This document shows, piece by piece, positions 26,141 through 34,576 of a stretch of 64,000 nucleotides of DNA. This DNA comes from Streptomyces cyanogenus. Lineage in GTDB: Bacteria; Actinomycetota; Actinomycetes; Streptomycetales; Streptomycetaceae. How positions within the stretch are numbered: the stretch's first letter is position 1; each line of letters starts with the position of its first letter. The stretch is from contig NZ_CP071839.1 of NCBI RefSeq assembly GCF_017526105.1, forward strand, positions 2,408,501 to 2,472,500, read 5' to 3'. Below the pieces are notes generated by a model. The model made no database searches and was not told where the DNA came from. It was given only the letters and a program-made list of their open reading frames with translations. A program made the position numbers and the translations under genes.

Positions 26141-26338
26141 GCCGGGTGGCCGGAGAGAGCGGCGGAGGACGGATCGAGGGCGAATGCGTCGGGGTCGAGA
26201 GCGGGGCCGGTCGCGGTCCGTCGCGTCGGTCGTCCGTGGTGGCGCCGGACTGCGAGAGGAGAAGGGTTGGTTCGAGCGGACGAGGACGTGCCCGGGCGGG
26301 GGTGGGAGCCGGAGGCGGTGGCGGGGAAAGTACCGCGT

Positions 26339-27037
26339 ATGGCGCTTTCCGCAACTCCCCGCTTCCCCGGTCGGCTTGTCGTCGTCCAGGCGCTGAAGCG
26401 CAAGCGGTGTGCCCGCTGCCGCCGGGGTCCGCTGTCGCTGCTGGTGCTGACGGACGGGGCACCGTGGTGCCTGGTCTGTGCCGATCTCGGGCACCTGGTG
26501 TTCCTGCCGCGCGGCGACACGGCCCTGACCCGCAGGTCGCGGGAGGAGAGCACGCTGTCGGCGGTGGTGGTGCGGTTCAACCGGCGCAAGAGCCGCTACG
26601 AACGCCAGGGCGTGCTCGTGGAGGAGGCCGCGCTGGCCCGGGCGGAGGCCCGGTGTCTGGCGGACGCGGAGGCGCGGCGCCGGCGGCGGGCGCGGGATGC
26701 GCGGCGCAGGGCCGCGGAGGACGAGCGGTTCGTGGCGGCGTTCGCGGCCGAGATCCTGCGGCTGTTCCCCGGTTGTCCGGCCGAGCGGGCCCGGGCGATC
26801 GCGGCCCACGCGTCGGTGCGGGGCAGCGGCCGTGTCGGGCGCAGCGCGGCCGGGCGGGCGCTGACCGAGGGGGCGGTGATCTCGGCGGTCGTGGCGGGCG
26901 TACGGCATGTGGACACGCCGTACGACCAACTGCTGATGCGCGGGGTGCCGTGGCCTGAGGCCCGACGTCGGATCGCCCCGGCGGTGGAGCGGGTGCTGCG
27001 GGCGTGGCAGGAGGCCGGGGCAGTGGACGCGGGCTGA
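26339..27037 (+). CDS. DUF2293-domain protein with N-terminal Cys pair
   Basis: A 232-residue protein of unknown function. The C-terminal part RLFPGCPAERARAIAAHASVRGSGRVGRSAAGRALTEGAVISAVVAGVRHVDTPYDQLLMRGVPWPEAR matches the DUF2293 family, whose HxxTxYDxLLxxG core is visible. The N-terminus has CARCRRG and WCLVCADLGH, two Cys pairs that look like a small zinc site. An Arg/Ala-rich helix (RARDARRRAAEDER) joins the halves. Basic character and zinc pairs suggest nucleic acid binding, which is inference. The ATG at 26339 is the last good start before the Cys pairs; upstream in-frame sequence is not protein-like. Confidence 0.75.
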   Translation: MALSATPRFPGRLVVVQALKRKRCARCRRGPLSLLVLTDGAPWCLVCADLGHLVFLPRGDTALTRRSREESTLSAVVVRFNRRKSRYERQGVLVEEAALARAEARCLADAEARRRRRARDARRRAAEDERFVAAFAAEILRLFPGCPAERARAIAAHASVRGSGRVGRSAAGRALTEGAVISAVVAGVRHVDTPYDQLLMRGVPWPEARRRIAPAVERVLRAWQEAGAVDAG

Positions 27038-27207
27038 GGACTGCGGGAAGTAAGGAGGTGTTGCCGGTGCCTAAGTGAGGGCTGAGGTTTCGGAGCCGGG
27101 GAGCCGCGGGGCTCGCTCGGCCGGGGCGGGATTCCGGTGCCGGGCTTTCACCGGGGCGAGGGTGAGCTGATGCCGGGCAGAGGGCCGGGTGGAGCGAACA
27201 AGGGGGC

Positions 27208-27693
27208 GTGGAGATGATCGACGGGCCGTTCTTCGTGCTGGTCGTGGCGGGGATCCTCGGGACCGGGCTGGTGGCCGGTGTGTTCTACGGGTTCTCGGCC
27301 TTCGTGATGCGGGGGCTCGCGGCGCTGCCGCCCGCGCAGGGTGTCGCGGCGATGAACGCGATCAACGTCGCCGCGGTGCGGCCGGCCTTCATGGCCGTGT
27401 TCGCCGGGTCCGCGGCGCTGAGCGCGCTGATAGCGGTGGTGACGTTCGTGGTGTGGCCGGACGAGGGGAGGGTGGAACTGCTGCTGGGCAGCGCGCTGTA
27501 CCTGGCCGGTTCGTTCGGGCTGACGATCGTCGCGAACGTGCCCCGCAACGACCGGCTGGCCAGGCTCATCCCGGGCGCGCCGGCGGCCGCCGAGTACTGG
27601 CCGGTGTATGTGCGCGAGTGGACCCTCTGGAACCATGTCCGGACCGTCGCCGCGGCCGCGGCCGCACTGGTCTACATATCGGCCCTCACCTGA
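27208..27693 (+). CDS. DUF1772 (anthrone oxygenase-like) membrane protein
   Basis: A 161-residue protein with four hydrophobic helices. FVLVVAGILGTGLVAGVFYGFSAFVMRGLAALPPAQGVAAMNAIN and TIVANVPRNDRLARL match the DUF1772 family. The Asn-x-Pro-x-Asn-Asp segment before a final helix containing W and H (YVREWTLWNHVRT) is the family signature. Some relatives are cofactor-free anthrone oxygenases in polyketide pathways, but most, as here outside any cluster, have no assigned role. The GTG at 27208 overlaps a ribosome site in AAGGGGGC; the ATG two codons on (27214) is a close alternative. Confidence 0.85.
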   Translation: MEMIDGPFFVLVVAGILGTGLVAGVFYGFSAFVMRGLAALPPAQGVAAMNAINVAAVRPAFMAVFAGSAALSALIAVVTFVVWPDEGRVELLLGSALYLAGSFGLTIVANVPRNDRLARLIPGAPAAAEYWPVYVREWTLWNHVRTVAAAAAALVYISALT

Positions 27694-27849
27694 TCCCGCC
27701 GCTGTCCTGACCCCTGCGGGAGAAAGCGCTGTCGGCCACTCTGCGCGGCCGTCGAACGGGACGTATCGTGGCCGAAAGAGTGCCGCCCGATGACGCACGG
27801 CCCTTCGTACACCCGGTGCCTCCGGTGCCCGTACGCGAGGAAGACGCCC

Positions 27850-29337
27850 ATGGCCGATCCCAAGGGGTTCATGACCACGCCGCGCCAGGAGTGGCCGCGG
27901 CGGCCCGTCGAGCAGCGGGTGCGGGACTGGGACGAGGTCTACGTCCCGGGCGCGCTGCTGCCCATCATCAGCAAGCAGGCCGACCGCTGCATGGACTGCG
28001 GCGTCCCCTTCTGCCACCAGGCCTGCCCCCTGGGCAATCTCATCCCCGAGTGGAACGACCTGGTGTCACGGGAGGACTGGCGGGCCGCGAGCGACCGGCT
28101 GCACGCCACGAACAACTTCCCCGAGTTCACCGGTCGGCTGTGTCCGGCGCCGTGCGAGGCGGGGTGCGTGCTGGCGATCAACCAGCCGGCGGTCACCATC
28201 AAGAACGTCGAGTGCGCTATCGCCGACCGGGCGTGGGAGGAGGGGTTCACCCCGCCCCGGCCGCCCGAGCGGCTGTCCGGGAAGACGGTCGCCGTCATCG
28301 GTTCGGGGCCCACCGGGCTCGCCGCCGCACAGCAGCTGACCCGGGCCGGGCACACGGTCGCGGTGTACGAGAAGGACGACCGGATCGGCGGGCTGATGCG
28401 GTACGGCATCCCCGAGTTCAAGATGGAGAAGCGGCATCTGGAGCGGCGGATCGAGCAGATGCGCGCCGAGGGGACGAAGTTCCGTACGTCGACGGCGGTC
28501 GGCCGGGACGTCCCGGCGGACGAGCTGCGCACCCGGTACGACGCGGTGGTGATCGCCACGGGAGCGACGGCGTGGCGGGAACTTCCGGTGCCGGGCCGGG
28601 CGTTGAACGGGATACACCAGGCGATGGAGTATCTGCCGCTGGCCAACCGGGTGTGTGAAGGGGATCTGGAGGTTTCGCCGCTGTCGGCCGCCGGCAGGCA
28701 CGTCGTGATCGTCGGCGGCGGGGACACCGGGGCGGACTGTCTGGGCACCGCGGTGCGCGAGGGGGCCGCCTCCGTGACCCAGCTGGACATCTACGCACAG
28801 CCGGGCGCCGAGCGGGACGAGGACACCGAGCCGTGGCCGACGTACCCGAAGATCTACCGGCTGTCGGCCGCGCACGAGGAGGCACGGGACCTGGGTACGG
28901 CGCCGGCGGCGGACGCGGACGCACGGCTGTTCGCGGCGTCCACGCTCCGCTTCACCGGAGACGAGAGGGGGAATGTGCGGTCACTGCATCTGGTGGAGGT
29001 CGACGCGCGGCGGCTTCCGGTGCCGGACACGGAGCGGGAACTCCCCGCCGACCTGGTGCTGCTCGCCCTCGGGTTCTCCGGACCCGACCAGGAGGACGGG
29101 ATGATCGAGCAGTTGGGGCTGGCACTGCAGCCGCGCGGCACGATCGCCCGGGACGACGGTTTCGCGACCAACGTCCCCGGGGTGTTCGCCGCGGGAGACG
29201 CGGCGCGCGGGCAGTCGCTCATCGTGTGGGCGATAGCGGAGGGGCGGGCGGTCGCGGCGGCCGTCGACCGCTATCTGACCGGGCGTTCCCGCCTGCCGGC
29301 CCCGATAGCGCCGACGGACCGGCCGATGGTGGTCTGA
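27850..29337 (+). CDS. Glutamate synthase small-subunit-type oxidoreductase (GltD-like), without adjacent gltB
   Basis: A 495-residue flavoprotein. The N-terminal Fe-S region shows CMDCGVPFCHQACPLGN and CPAPCEAGC, the ligands of two [4Fe-4S] clusters. The FAD-binding loop is VAVIGSGPTGLAAAQQL and the NADPH loop is VVIVGGGDTGADCLGTAVREG, with the C-terminal GVFAAGDAARGQSLIVWAI FAD segment. In GOGAT the subunit passes electrons from NADPH to GltB. No large-subunit gene is next to it in this window, so it may serve a distant GltB, a ferredoxin-like acceptor or another partner. The ATG at 27850 gives the standard MADPKGFM start. Confidence 0.92.
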   Translation: MADPKGFMTTPRQEWPRRPVEQRVRDWDEVYVPGALLPIISKQADRCMDCGVPFCHQACPLGNLIPEWNDLVSREDWRAASDRLHATNNFPEFTGRLCPAPCEAGCVLAINQPAVTIKNVECAIADRAWEEGFTPPRPPERLSGKTVAVIGSGPTGLAAAQQLTRAGHTVAVYEKDDRIGGLMRYGIPEFKMEKRHLERRIEQMRAEGTKFRTSTAVGRDVPADELRTRYDAVVIATGATAWRELPVPGRALNGIHQAMEYLPLANRVCEGDLEVSPLSAAGRHVVIVGGGDTGADCLGTAVREGAASVTQLDIYAQPGAERDEDTEPWPTYPKIYRLSAAHEEARDLGTAPAADADARLFAASTLRFTGDERGNVRSLHLVEVDARRLPVPDTERELPADLVLLALGFSGPDQEDGMIEQLGLALQPRGTIARDDGFATNVPGVFAAGDAARGQSLIVWAIAEGRAVAAAVDRYLTGRSRLPAPIAPTDRPMVV

Positions 29338-29389
29338 GCGGCGGCACCACCGGCCCCCGGCTCTCGCCGGCCTCGGGACGGGCGGTGCG

Positions 29390-29926
29390 TCAGCGGGTGC
29401 GTTCGTCCGTGCCCGCGACCTTCCCCGTGGCCAGGGCCACGCGGTTCCACGTGTTGATCGTGAGGATCAGCGAGAGGACGTGGGCCAGTTCCCGGTCGTC
29501 GAAGTGGGCGGCGGCCTCCGCGTAGACGGCGTCGGGCACGCCGCCGTCGGCGACCAGGGTCACCGCCTCCGTCAGGGCGAGGGCGGCCTGTTCCTTCGGG
29601 GTGAAGAAGTGCCGGGCCTCGCGCCAGACGGCGACCATGTGGAGCCGGTCCTCGTTCTCGCCGGCCTTGCGGGCGTCGTTGGTGTGCATGTGCAGGCAGT
29701 AGGCGCAGTGGTTGAGATGGGAGGCGCGGATCTGGATCAGTTCGACCAGGGCGGGGTCGAGGCCCTCACGGGCGGCGGCGTCGAAGCCGACGATCGCGCG
29801 GAAGACCTTCGGCGCGGCCTTCGCGAAGTCCAGGCGGGTGCGGGCGGCGTCGGCCGCGGCGATCCCCGTGGTGAGGTCCACGGTGGCGGTGGCGGTGGCG
29901 GGGGTGGCAGTCGTGTGCGTCGTCAT
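29390..29926 (-). CDS. Carboxymuconolactone decarboxylase/AhpD-like protein
   Basis: A 178-residue all-helical protein. The AhpD-like active site is NHCAYCLHMHTNDARKAGE, with a CxxC pair and downstream His that relay protons to reduce peroxides or thiols. The rest (LVELIQIRASHLNHCAYC, FTPKEQAALALTEAVTLVADGGVP) fits the subgroup annotated as alkylhydroperoxidase family. The ATG at 29926 is preferred over TTG at 29935 because a TAGGTT box ends 7 bases before it, suggesting a leaderless mRNA. It is divergent from a MocR regulator gene only 47 bp away, which is likely its regulator. Confidence 0.88.
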   Translation of the reverse strand: MTTHTTATPATATATVDLTTGIAAADAARTRLDFAKAAPKVFRAIVGFDAAAREGLDPALVELIQIRASHLNHCAYCLHMHTNDARKAGENEDRLHMVAVWREARHFFTPKEQAALALTEAVTLVADGGVPDAVYAEAAAHFDDRELAHVLSLILTINTWNRVALATGKVAGTDERTR

Positions 29927-29973
29927 GTGCTTCAACCTATGGGCCCGAAAGACCGGCTGTAGGGTGCATTTCC

Positions 29974-31410
29974 ATGACGAAATCGTGGGTCAATTCCGCG
30001 GAGCGGATCGGCGCGGATCTGCATCTCGAACTGTCCGGGCCGGGCGGCCGGCGGGCGGCGCTGACCCGGGCGCTGCGGGAGGCGGTGCGCAGCGGCCGGC
30101 TGGCGCCGGGTACCCGGCTGCCGCCGTACCGGTCGCTCGCCGCGGACCTGGGCGTGGCCCGCAACACGGTGGCCGACGCGTACGCGGAGCTGGTCGCGGA
30201 GGGCTGGCTGACCGCCCGGCAGGGGTCCGGGACCCGGGTCGCCGAGCGGGCCGAGCCGCTGCGCCGTGCCGTACGAACGCCGGTCAAGCCGCCGCGCACG
30301 GGTGGGCCCCGGCACGATCTGCGACAGGGCACGCCGGACGCGTCGGCCTTTCCGCGCGCGGCCTGGACGGCCGCGTACCGCCGGGCGGTGCAGGCGGCGC
30401 CGAGCGAGGCGTTCGGGCCCGGGGATCCCGGTGGGCGCCGTGAGCTGCGGGAGACGCTGACGGAGTACCTGGCACGCGCGCGTGGGGTGCGTACCGAGCC
30501 GGACCGGATCGTGATCTGCTCGGGCTTCGCGCACGCGCTGCGGCTCCTCTTCGGCAGGGGCACCCGGGAGGGTCCGACGGCGGGCGGGGTGCTGCGCGGC
30601 CCACTGGGCGTGGAGGCGTACGGTCTCGGCTTCCACCGGGAGCTGCTCGCCGCGGCCGGCGTGCGCACCGTACCGCTGCCGCTGGACGAGCACGGCGCTC
30701 GCGTGGACGCGCTGGGACGCGAGCGGGCCGTGCTGCTGACGCCCGCGCACCAGTTCCCGACCGGCGGCCCGCTGCACCCGGAGCGCCGGGCGGCGGTGAT
30801 CGACTGGGCCCGCGTGCGGGATGCGGTGGTGCTGGAGGACGACTACGACGGCGAGTTCCGGTACGACCGGCGGCCCGTCGGCGCGCTCCAGGGTCTCGAT
30901 CCCGAGCGCGTGATCCACATCGGTTCGGTCAGCAAGAGCCTGTCACCGGCGCTGCGGCTGGGCTGGATGGTCCTGCCCGAGCGGTTCGTGGAGCCGGTGC
31001 TGGCGGTGAAGGGCGACCGGGAGGGGTGGGCGAGTGTGCTGGACCAGCTCGCACTCGCGGACTTCGTGACCTGCGGGTCGTACGACCGGCATGTGCGGCG
31101 TATGCGGCAGCGGTACCGGCGCCGGCGTGACCGGCTCGTCGCCGCGCTCGCCGCGCAGGCGCCGCACATCGAGGTGACGGGTATCGCGGCCGGGCTGCAC
31201 GCGGTGCTGCGGCTGCCGCCCGGCACGGAGCGGTCGACGGTGAAGGCCGCCGCGTGGCAGGGCATCGCCCTCGACGGACTGGCCGGGTTCCGGCATCCGC
31301 AGAGTCCGACGGCGGCCGGCGACGGCCTGGTGGTGGGGTACGCGGCCCCGGCCGAGCATGCCTACGGGGCGGCAGTGGAGGCGCTGTGCGCGGTGCTGCC
31401 GCCGGAGTGA
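29974..31410 (+). CDS. MocR/PdxR-type GntR regulator with aminotransferase domain
   Basis: A 478-residue PLP-binding transcription factor. Residues 20-85 are a GntR winged helix (LAPGTRLPPYRSLAADLGVARNTVADAYAELVAEGWL, then GSGTRVAE). Residues 110-478 are a fold-type I aminotransferase domain with VLEDDYDGEFRYDRRPVGAL and the PLP lysine in HIGSVSKSLSPALRLGW. MocR proteins regulate divergent genes, typically PLP synthesis, taurine or amine metabolism. The divergent neighbour here is an AhpD-like gene, not pdxS/T, so the regulon is open. The ATG at 29974 is preceded by TAGGGT 8 bases upstream, a plausible -10 of a near-leaderless transcript. Confidence 0.93.
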   Translation: MTKSWVNSAERIGADLHLELSGPGGRRAALTRALREAVRSGRLAPGTRLPPYRSLAADLGVARNTVADAYAELVAEGWLTARQGSGTRVAERAEPLRRAVRTPVKPPRTGGPRHDLRQGTPDASAFPRAAWTAAYRRAVQAAPSEAFGPGDPGGRRELRETLTEYLARARGVRTEPDRIVICSGFAHALRLLFGRGTREGPTAGGVLRGPLGVEAYGLGFHRELLAAAGVRTVPLPLDEHGARVDALGRERAVLLTPAHQFPTGGPLHPERRAAVIDWARVRDAVVLEDDYDGEFRYDRRPVGALQGLDPERVIHIGSVSKSLSPALRLGWMVLPERFVEPVLAVKGDREGWASVLDQLALADFVTCGSYDRHVRRMRQRYRRRRDRLVAALAAQAPHIEVTGIAAGLHAVLRLPPGTERSTVKAAAWQGIALDGLAGFRHPQSPTAAGDGLVVGYAAPAEHAYGAAVEALCAVLPPE

Positions 31411-31686
31411 CACGTGCCGGCCGCCGGTACGGAGAGCCGGCGGAATCCCCGGACCACAGCTCCCCGGTCCGTCCCACCGGCTCCCGGCACCACGGTTCGG
31501 CACCCGGAACTCCGGTGCGCCTTCCCGGACTACGGCGGGACTTCCCGGACTCCGGCCCGGCTCCCCTACCACCGCCCGCCTCCCGGACTACCGCCCGGCC
31601 TCCCCGGCTACGGATCGCGGGCCACCGTCTGTGATCAACTCGTCAGCACCAACAAGGAAGTTGCGTAGAAACCACACACGCCGAGG

Positions 31687-31941
31687 TCAGGACAGCAGGA
31701 AGTCGGCCTCCCCCGCCTTGGCGCCCTCTATGAACGCGGTCATCTCGTCCATGGTGTAGATCAGCGCCGGCCCGTCCGGATCGGTCGACTGGCGTACCGC
31801 GATCCGGCCGTCGGCCAGCTTCATCGCCTCCAGGCAGTTTCCGCCGTTGCCGCCGCTCCAGGGCTTGTGCCACCCCTCGCTGCCCAACTCCCGCGCGGGC
31901 ATGCCGTTGTAGACGCGTCCGCGCGGCTTGATGCCATCCAT
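31687..31941 (-). CDS. DUF397-domain small protein
   Basis: An 84-residue DUF397 protein. The family core is WHKPWSGGNGGNCLEAMKLADGRIAVRQSTDPDGPALIYTMDEMTAFIEGAKAGEADF, matching the W-x-S-x-S-x-x-x-x-NCVEVA...VAVRDSKDP...W..F layout. Its ATG immediately follows the TGA of the XRE regulator gene, so translation is coupled. In Streptomyces the DUF397 protein and its XRE partner act as a pair: in WhiJ loci they control development, and one such pair (Scr1/Scr2) behaves like a toxin-antitoxin. Which applies here cannot be seen. Confidence 0.92.
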   Translation of the reverse strand: MDGIKPRGRVYNGMPARELGSEGWHKPWSGGNGGNCLEAMKLADGRIAVRQSTDPDGPALIYTMDEMTAFIEGAKAGEADFLLS

Positions 31942-32802
31942 TCACAGCTCCTTGCGGAGATCCCGGAGGATCTCCTTCGTGCGTTGTGCCGTAGCGGCCT
32001 GCGCCGCCATGCGGTCCATGACCTCCAGGTGGGTCGACACCTCGGTGCGCGCGTCCAGGTAGACGGCGCCGGTCAGGTACTCGCTGTAGACCATGTCCGG
32101 CAGTTCTGACATGGCAAATCGGAACAGCACGAAGGGCCCGTACGTGCCGGGATGCGGCCCGTTGGCGAACGGAGCGACCTGGAGCGTCACATGGGGCAGC
32201 TTCGTGGCCTCGAGCAACTTGTCGATCTGCGCACGCATCACCTCCGGTCCGCCGACCGGGCGACGCAGGGCGGTCTCGTCCATCACCACCCAGAAGCGGG
32301 GCGCGTCGGGACGGGCGAGCAACTGCTGGCGTTGCATGCGCAACGCGACGTGCCGCTCGATGTCCTCCGGGCTCGTCTGGCCGATGGCGCCGGACTTGAG
32401 CACCCCGCGCGCGTAGTCCTCGGTCTGCAGCAGGCCGGGGACGAAGTGCGGCTCGTAGGAGCGGATGAGGCTGGCCGCACCCTCCAGGCTGACGTACATC
32501 GAGAACCAGCCCGGCAGGATGTCGTGGAACCGCTGCCACCAGCCGGGTCTGTTCGCCTCCTCGGCCAGCTGGACGAAGACCTCGGCTTCGTCGTCGGGAA
32601 CGCCGTAGGCCTTCAGCAGCAGTTGCAGGTACGGGATTTTGAGGGCGACCTCGGCCATCTCCATGCGGCGGACGGTGGCGGGGGCGACGCGGAGCACACG
32701 GGCGGCCTCCTCGCGCTTGAGTCCGGCGCGTTCCCGCAGGTCCAGCAGGCGCCGGCCGAGGACCACCTGGCCCACCGTCGGCGCGGACCGCGGTTCGCTC
32801 AC
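31942..32802 (-). CDS. XRE-family regulator with DUF5753 domain (WhiJ/Scr1-type)
   Basis: A 286-residue regulator. Residues 12-70 form a helix-turn-helix: LGRRLLDLRERAGLKREEAARVLRVAPATVRRMEMAEV. The rest is a DUF5753 sensor-like domain with the family blocks SYEPHFVPGLLQTEDYARGVL, RMQRQQLLARPDAPRFWVVMDETALRRPVGGPEVMRAQIDKLL, HVTLQVAPFANGPHPGTYGPFVLFRF and MVYSEYLTGAVYLD. It starts with GTG at 32802. Directly downstream is a DUF397 gene and divergently an ATPase gene, the complete three-gene arrangement seen in whiJ-like loci of Streptomyces, where such regulators repress development-linked genes. Confidence 0.95.
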   Translation of the reverse strand: MSEPRSAPTVGQVVLGRRLLDLRERAGLKREEAARVLRVAPATVRRMEMAEVALKIPYLQLLLKAYGVPDDEAEVFVQLAEEANRPGWWQRFHDILPGWFSMYVSLEGAASLIRSYEPHFVPGLLQTEDYARGVLKSGAIGQTSPEDIERHVALRMQRQQLLARPDAPRFWVVMDETALRRPVGGPEVMRAQIDKLLEATKLPHVTLQVAPFANGPHPGTYGPFVLFRFAMSELPDMVYSEYLTGAVYLDARTEVSTHLEVMDRMAAQAATAQRTKEILRDLRKEL

Positions 32803-32924
32803 GCTCCCACCTCCACCGAACGCCTCTCATCGAGGCTTTGTGCCGAACCGTACGGCCGGAGCCTCTCGTCGAAGCCCCTTCCGAAGCCTCTTGCCTGAAG
32901 ATTCCTGACAGACCTGCGGCGCCG

Positions 32925-32944
32925 TTCGAAGATTCATTCGAAGA
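32925..32944. promoter_or_regulatory. Tandem TTCGAAGA boxes, candidate operator
   Basis: TTCGAAGA occurs at 32925-32932 and 32937-32944, 12 bases apart, about one helical turn. Each contains the palindrome TTCGAA. The position between the divergent regulator and ATPase genes suits an operator for the XRE protein. Confidence 0.45.
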
Positions 32945-33020
32945 CCGGATCGGATCTCCGACGACTTCAATTGGCGCCGCGCAAGGTGCTGTTGCGAGCA
33001 GTGTGCCACGGCCTCTGACC

Positions 33021-33056
33021 GAGTCACACTGCACTCTGCAATTTTCAGAGTGACTC
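33021..33056. promoter_or_regulatory. Inverted repeat upstream of the ATPase gene, candidate operator
   Basis: CACTCTG (33032-33038) and CAGAGTG (33046-33052) form one inverted repeat, and GAGTCA (33021-33026) with TGACTC (33051-33056) a second, nested around an A/T-rich centre. The local A+T content is high for this genome. It ends 27 bases before the ATPase start. Confidence 0.5.
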
Positions 33057-33083
33057 TTGCCAAGTGTCCGCGGCAGGGAGATA

Positions 33084-33971
33084 GTGGCAGGCGTGATTCC
33101 GTCCGCGCCCTTAGGAACAGACGCGGCCGCAGACCCTTCCGGTCTGGGTGCCGCGGCGGGAGCAACCCCCCAGCGGGGCGCTGCCGAGCACAGGTTCCGC
33201 TTCGAGCTGGCCGCACATCCGGGTTCCGTCGCCCAGGCCAGACGCCTGACGCACGCCCGGCTGGCCGGTTGGTCGGTCGGCGCGGACACGTGCGACAACG
33301 CGGCTCTGGTCATGTCCGAGCTGGTCACGAACGCGATCGTGCACACCGCGAGCAGCCGGGTCGTGTGCGAGTTGCTCGACCACGACGACATGGTGCGCAT
33401 AGCCGTACACGATCAGGGCTGTGCTCCTGGTGAACCCCACCCGTCCCCGCAGCGAGCCGATGAGGAGCACGGGAGGGGGTTGCTTCTCGTTGACGCGCTG
33501 TGCCGGGCCTGGGGTGCCCAGGAGCACGGCCCCGGGCTGTTGGTCTGGGCGGAGCTGTCCCGCCGGGCCGACGCCGCCCAGGACACCGCGGAACCGCGCG
33601 CCGACCTGGGCTGGGGAGCCCGGCCCAGGCCGGGCCGCCCGGACGACTCCGACGAGGACCGGCCGGCCCAGGCCAGCGGACGGGCTCCGGAGGAGCGCGG
33701 ACGGGTGGAGACGGGACAGCACGGGGGATCGGCGCAGCACGGGCAGGGCGACGCGGAGCACCAACGGCACCTCCCCGCCGCCCACCGGCAGCGCCGGACG
33801 CCCGAGCAGCCCCGGCACGGGACCGTGGACCAGCACGCCACACATCCGGCACAGCACCGGCCCACGGCGCATCCGGACCGGTACCGGCCCACCGCGCACC
33901 CGGATCAGCCCCGGCCCACCGCACCCTCGTACCGCATCCCCGAGCAGCCTCGCCCCGGAGAGCGGCCGTGA
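33084..33971 (+). CDS. SpoIIAB/RsbW-like ATP-binding protein (HATPase_c)
   Basis: A 295-residue protein whose residues 35-160 are a GHKL ATPase fold: the N box ALVMSELVTNAIVHTASSRVV, the G1 box RIAVHDQGCAP and the G2 box EEHGRGLLLVDALCRAWG. Such stand-alone domains act as anti-sigma factors or kinases of anti-anti-sigma proteins. The C-terminal 130 residues are low-complexity, rich in Pro, His, Arg and Gln, with repeats such as TAHPDRYRP/TAHPDQPRP, and are probably disordered. It is divergent from the XRE/DUF397 pair, like abaA/whiJ-associated ATPases. Start GTG at 33084 (after AGGGAG) or GTG at 33093 are both possible. Confidence 0.88.
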   Translation: MAGVIPSAPLGTDAAADPSGLGAAAGATPQRGAAEHRFRFELAAHPGSVAQARRLTHARLAGWSVGADTCDNAALVMSELVTNAIVHTASSRVVCELLDHDDMVRIAVHDQGCAPGEPHPSPQRADEEHGRGLLLVDALCRAWGAQEHGPGLLVWAELSRRADAAQDTAEPRADLGWGARPRPGRPDDSDEDRPAQASGRAPEERGRVETGQHGGSAQHGQGDAEHQRHLPAAHRQRRTPEQPRHGTVDQHATHPAQHRPTAHPDRYRPTAHPDQPRPTAPSYRIPEQPRPGERP

Positions 33972-34417
33972 CCGGCGCCGGTCGGGCCCGTTGCGCCGGG
34001 GCCGGTCAGGAGCAGGTCATCGGCCTGAACACCCTGGTGCGGCTGCAGCGTCTGCGGGCGGTCCCGGAACCGGACCGCCCGCTGTCGCTGCCGGACGGTA
34101 TGACGGCCCCGCTCGGCTTCGACGCGGTGGCCGTGCCCGATCGCCTCGGCCCGCTCGTCGTACCCCGGCTGCCGCGGGTGGGGTGCGTGTACGCCGACGG
34201 CTCCCGCTGGTGGTGGATCGTGCCGTCGGACTCCGACTACGCCCTGCCCTGGCCGTCCCCTGCCCGCTACGTCACCGGCGCCCTGGTCAGCGGCACCGTC
34301 CGGCTGATCCACCGTCCAGAGGGCACAGCCCCGTACACCCCGCCGATCCCGCTCTACCTGGCCCTGTGCCGGGTGACGGGGACGGCCCCGGACTGGTCCC
34401 AGGCCGTCTCGGCCTGA
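33968..34417 (+). CDS. Conserved hypothetical protein coupled to the ATPase gene
   Basis: A 149-residue soluble protein of unknown function. It overlaps the ATPase gene by 4 bp (GTGA), so the two are coupled. The sequence includes NTLVRLQRLRAVPEPDRPLSLPDGMTAPLGFDAVAVPDRLGPLVVPRLPRVGCVYADGSRWWWIVPSDSDYALPWPSPARYVTG, an aromatic-rich central motif. The last third is followed outside the gene by two decayed copies of its own 3' end. A role as partner of the ATPase is inference from the coupling only. Confidence 0.75.
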   Translation: MTGAGRARCAGAGQEQVIGLNTLVRLQRLRAVPEPDRPLSLPDGMTAPLGFDAVAVPDRLGPLVVPRLPRVGCVYADGSRWWWIVPSDSDYALPWPSPARYVTGALVSGTVRLIHRPEGTAPYTPPIPLYLALCRVTGTAPDWSQAVSA

Positions 34418-34426
34418 CACCCCCGC

Positions 34427-34576
34427 CCACCGCGCCCCGCAGGGCACGGCCCCGCGCACCCCGCCGAACCTGCCGTGAGTTCCGGAGCGTCTCGGCGTCA
34501 CCACACCGCACCCCACAGGGCACAGCCCAGCACACCCCGCCGAACCGGCCGTGAGTTCCGGACCGTCTCGCCGTCA
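34427..34576. repeat. Two tandem imperfect ~75-bp repeats, related to the 3' end of the preceding gene
   Basis: Units 34427-34500 and 34501-34576 share AGGGCAC-GCCC, CACCCCGCCGAACC, CCGTGAGTTCCGGA and CGTCTCG-CGTCA blocks. A related block, GGGCACAGCCCCGTACACC, occurs inside the preceding gene at 34322-34340, so the units look like decayed duplications of that gene's end. The rest of the gap to 34730 is G+C-rich without a gene. Confidence 0.85.
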
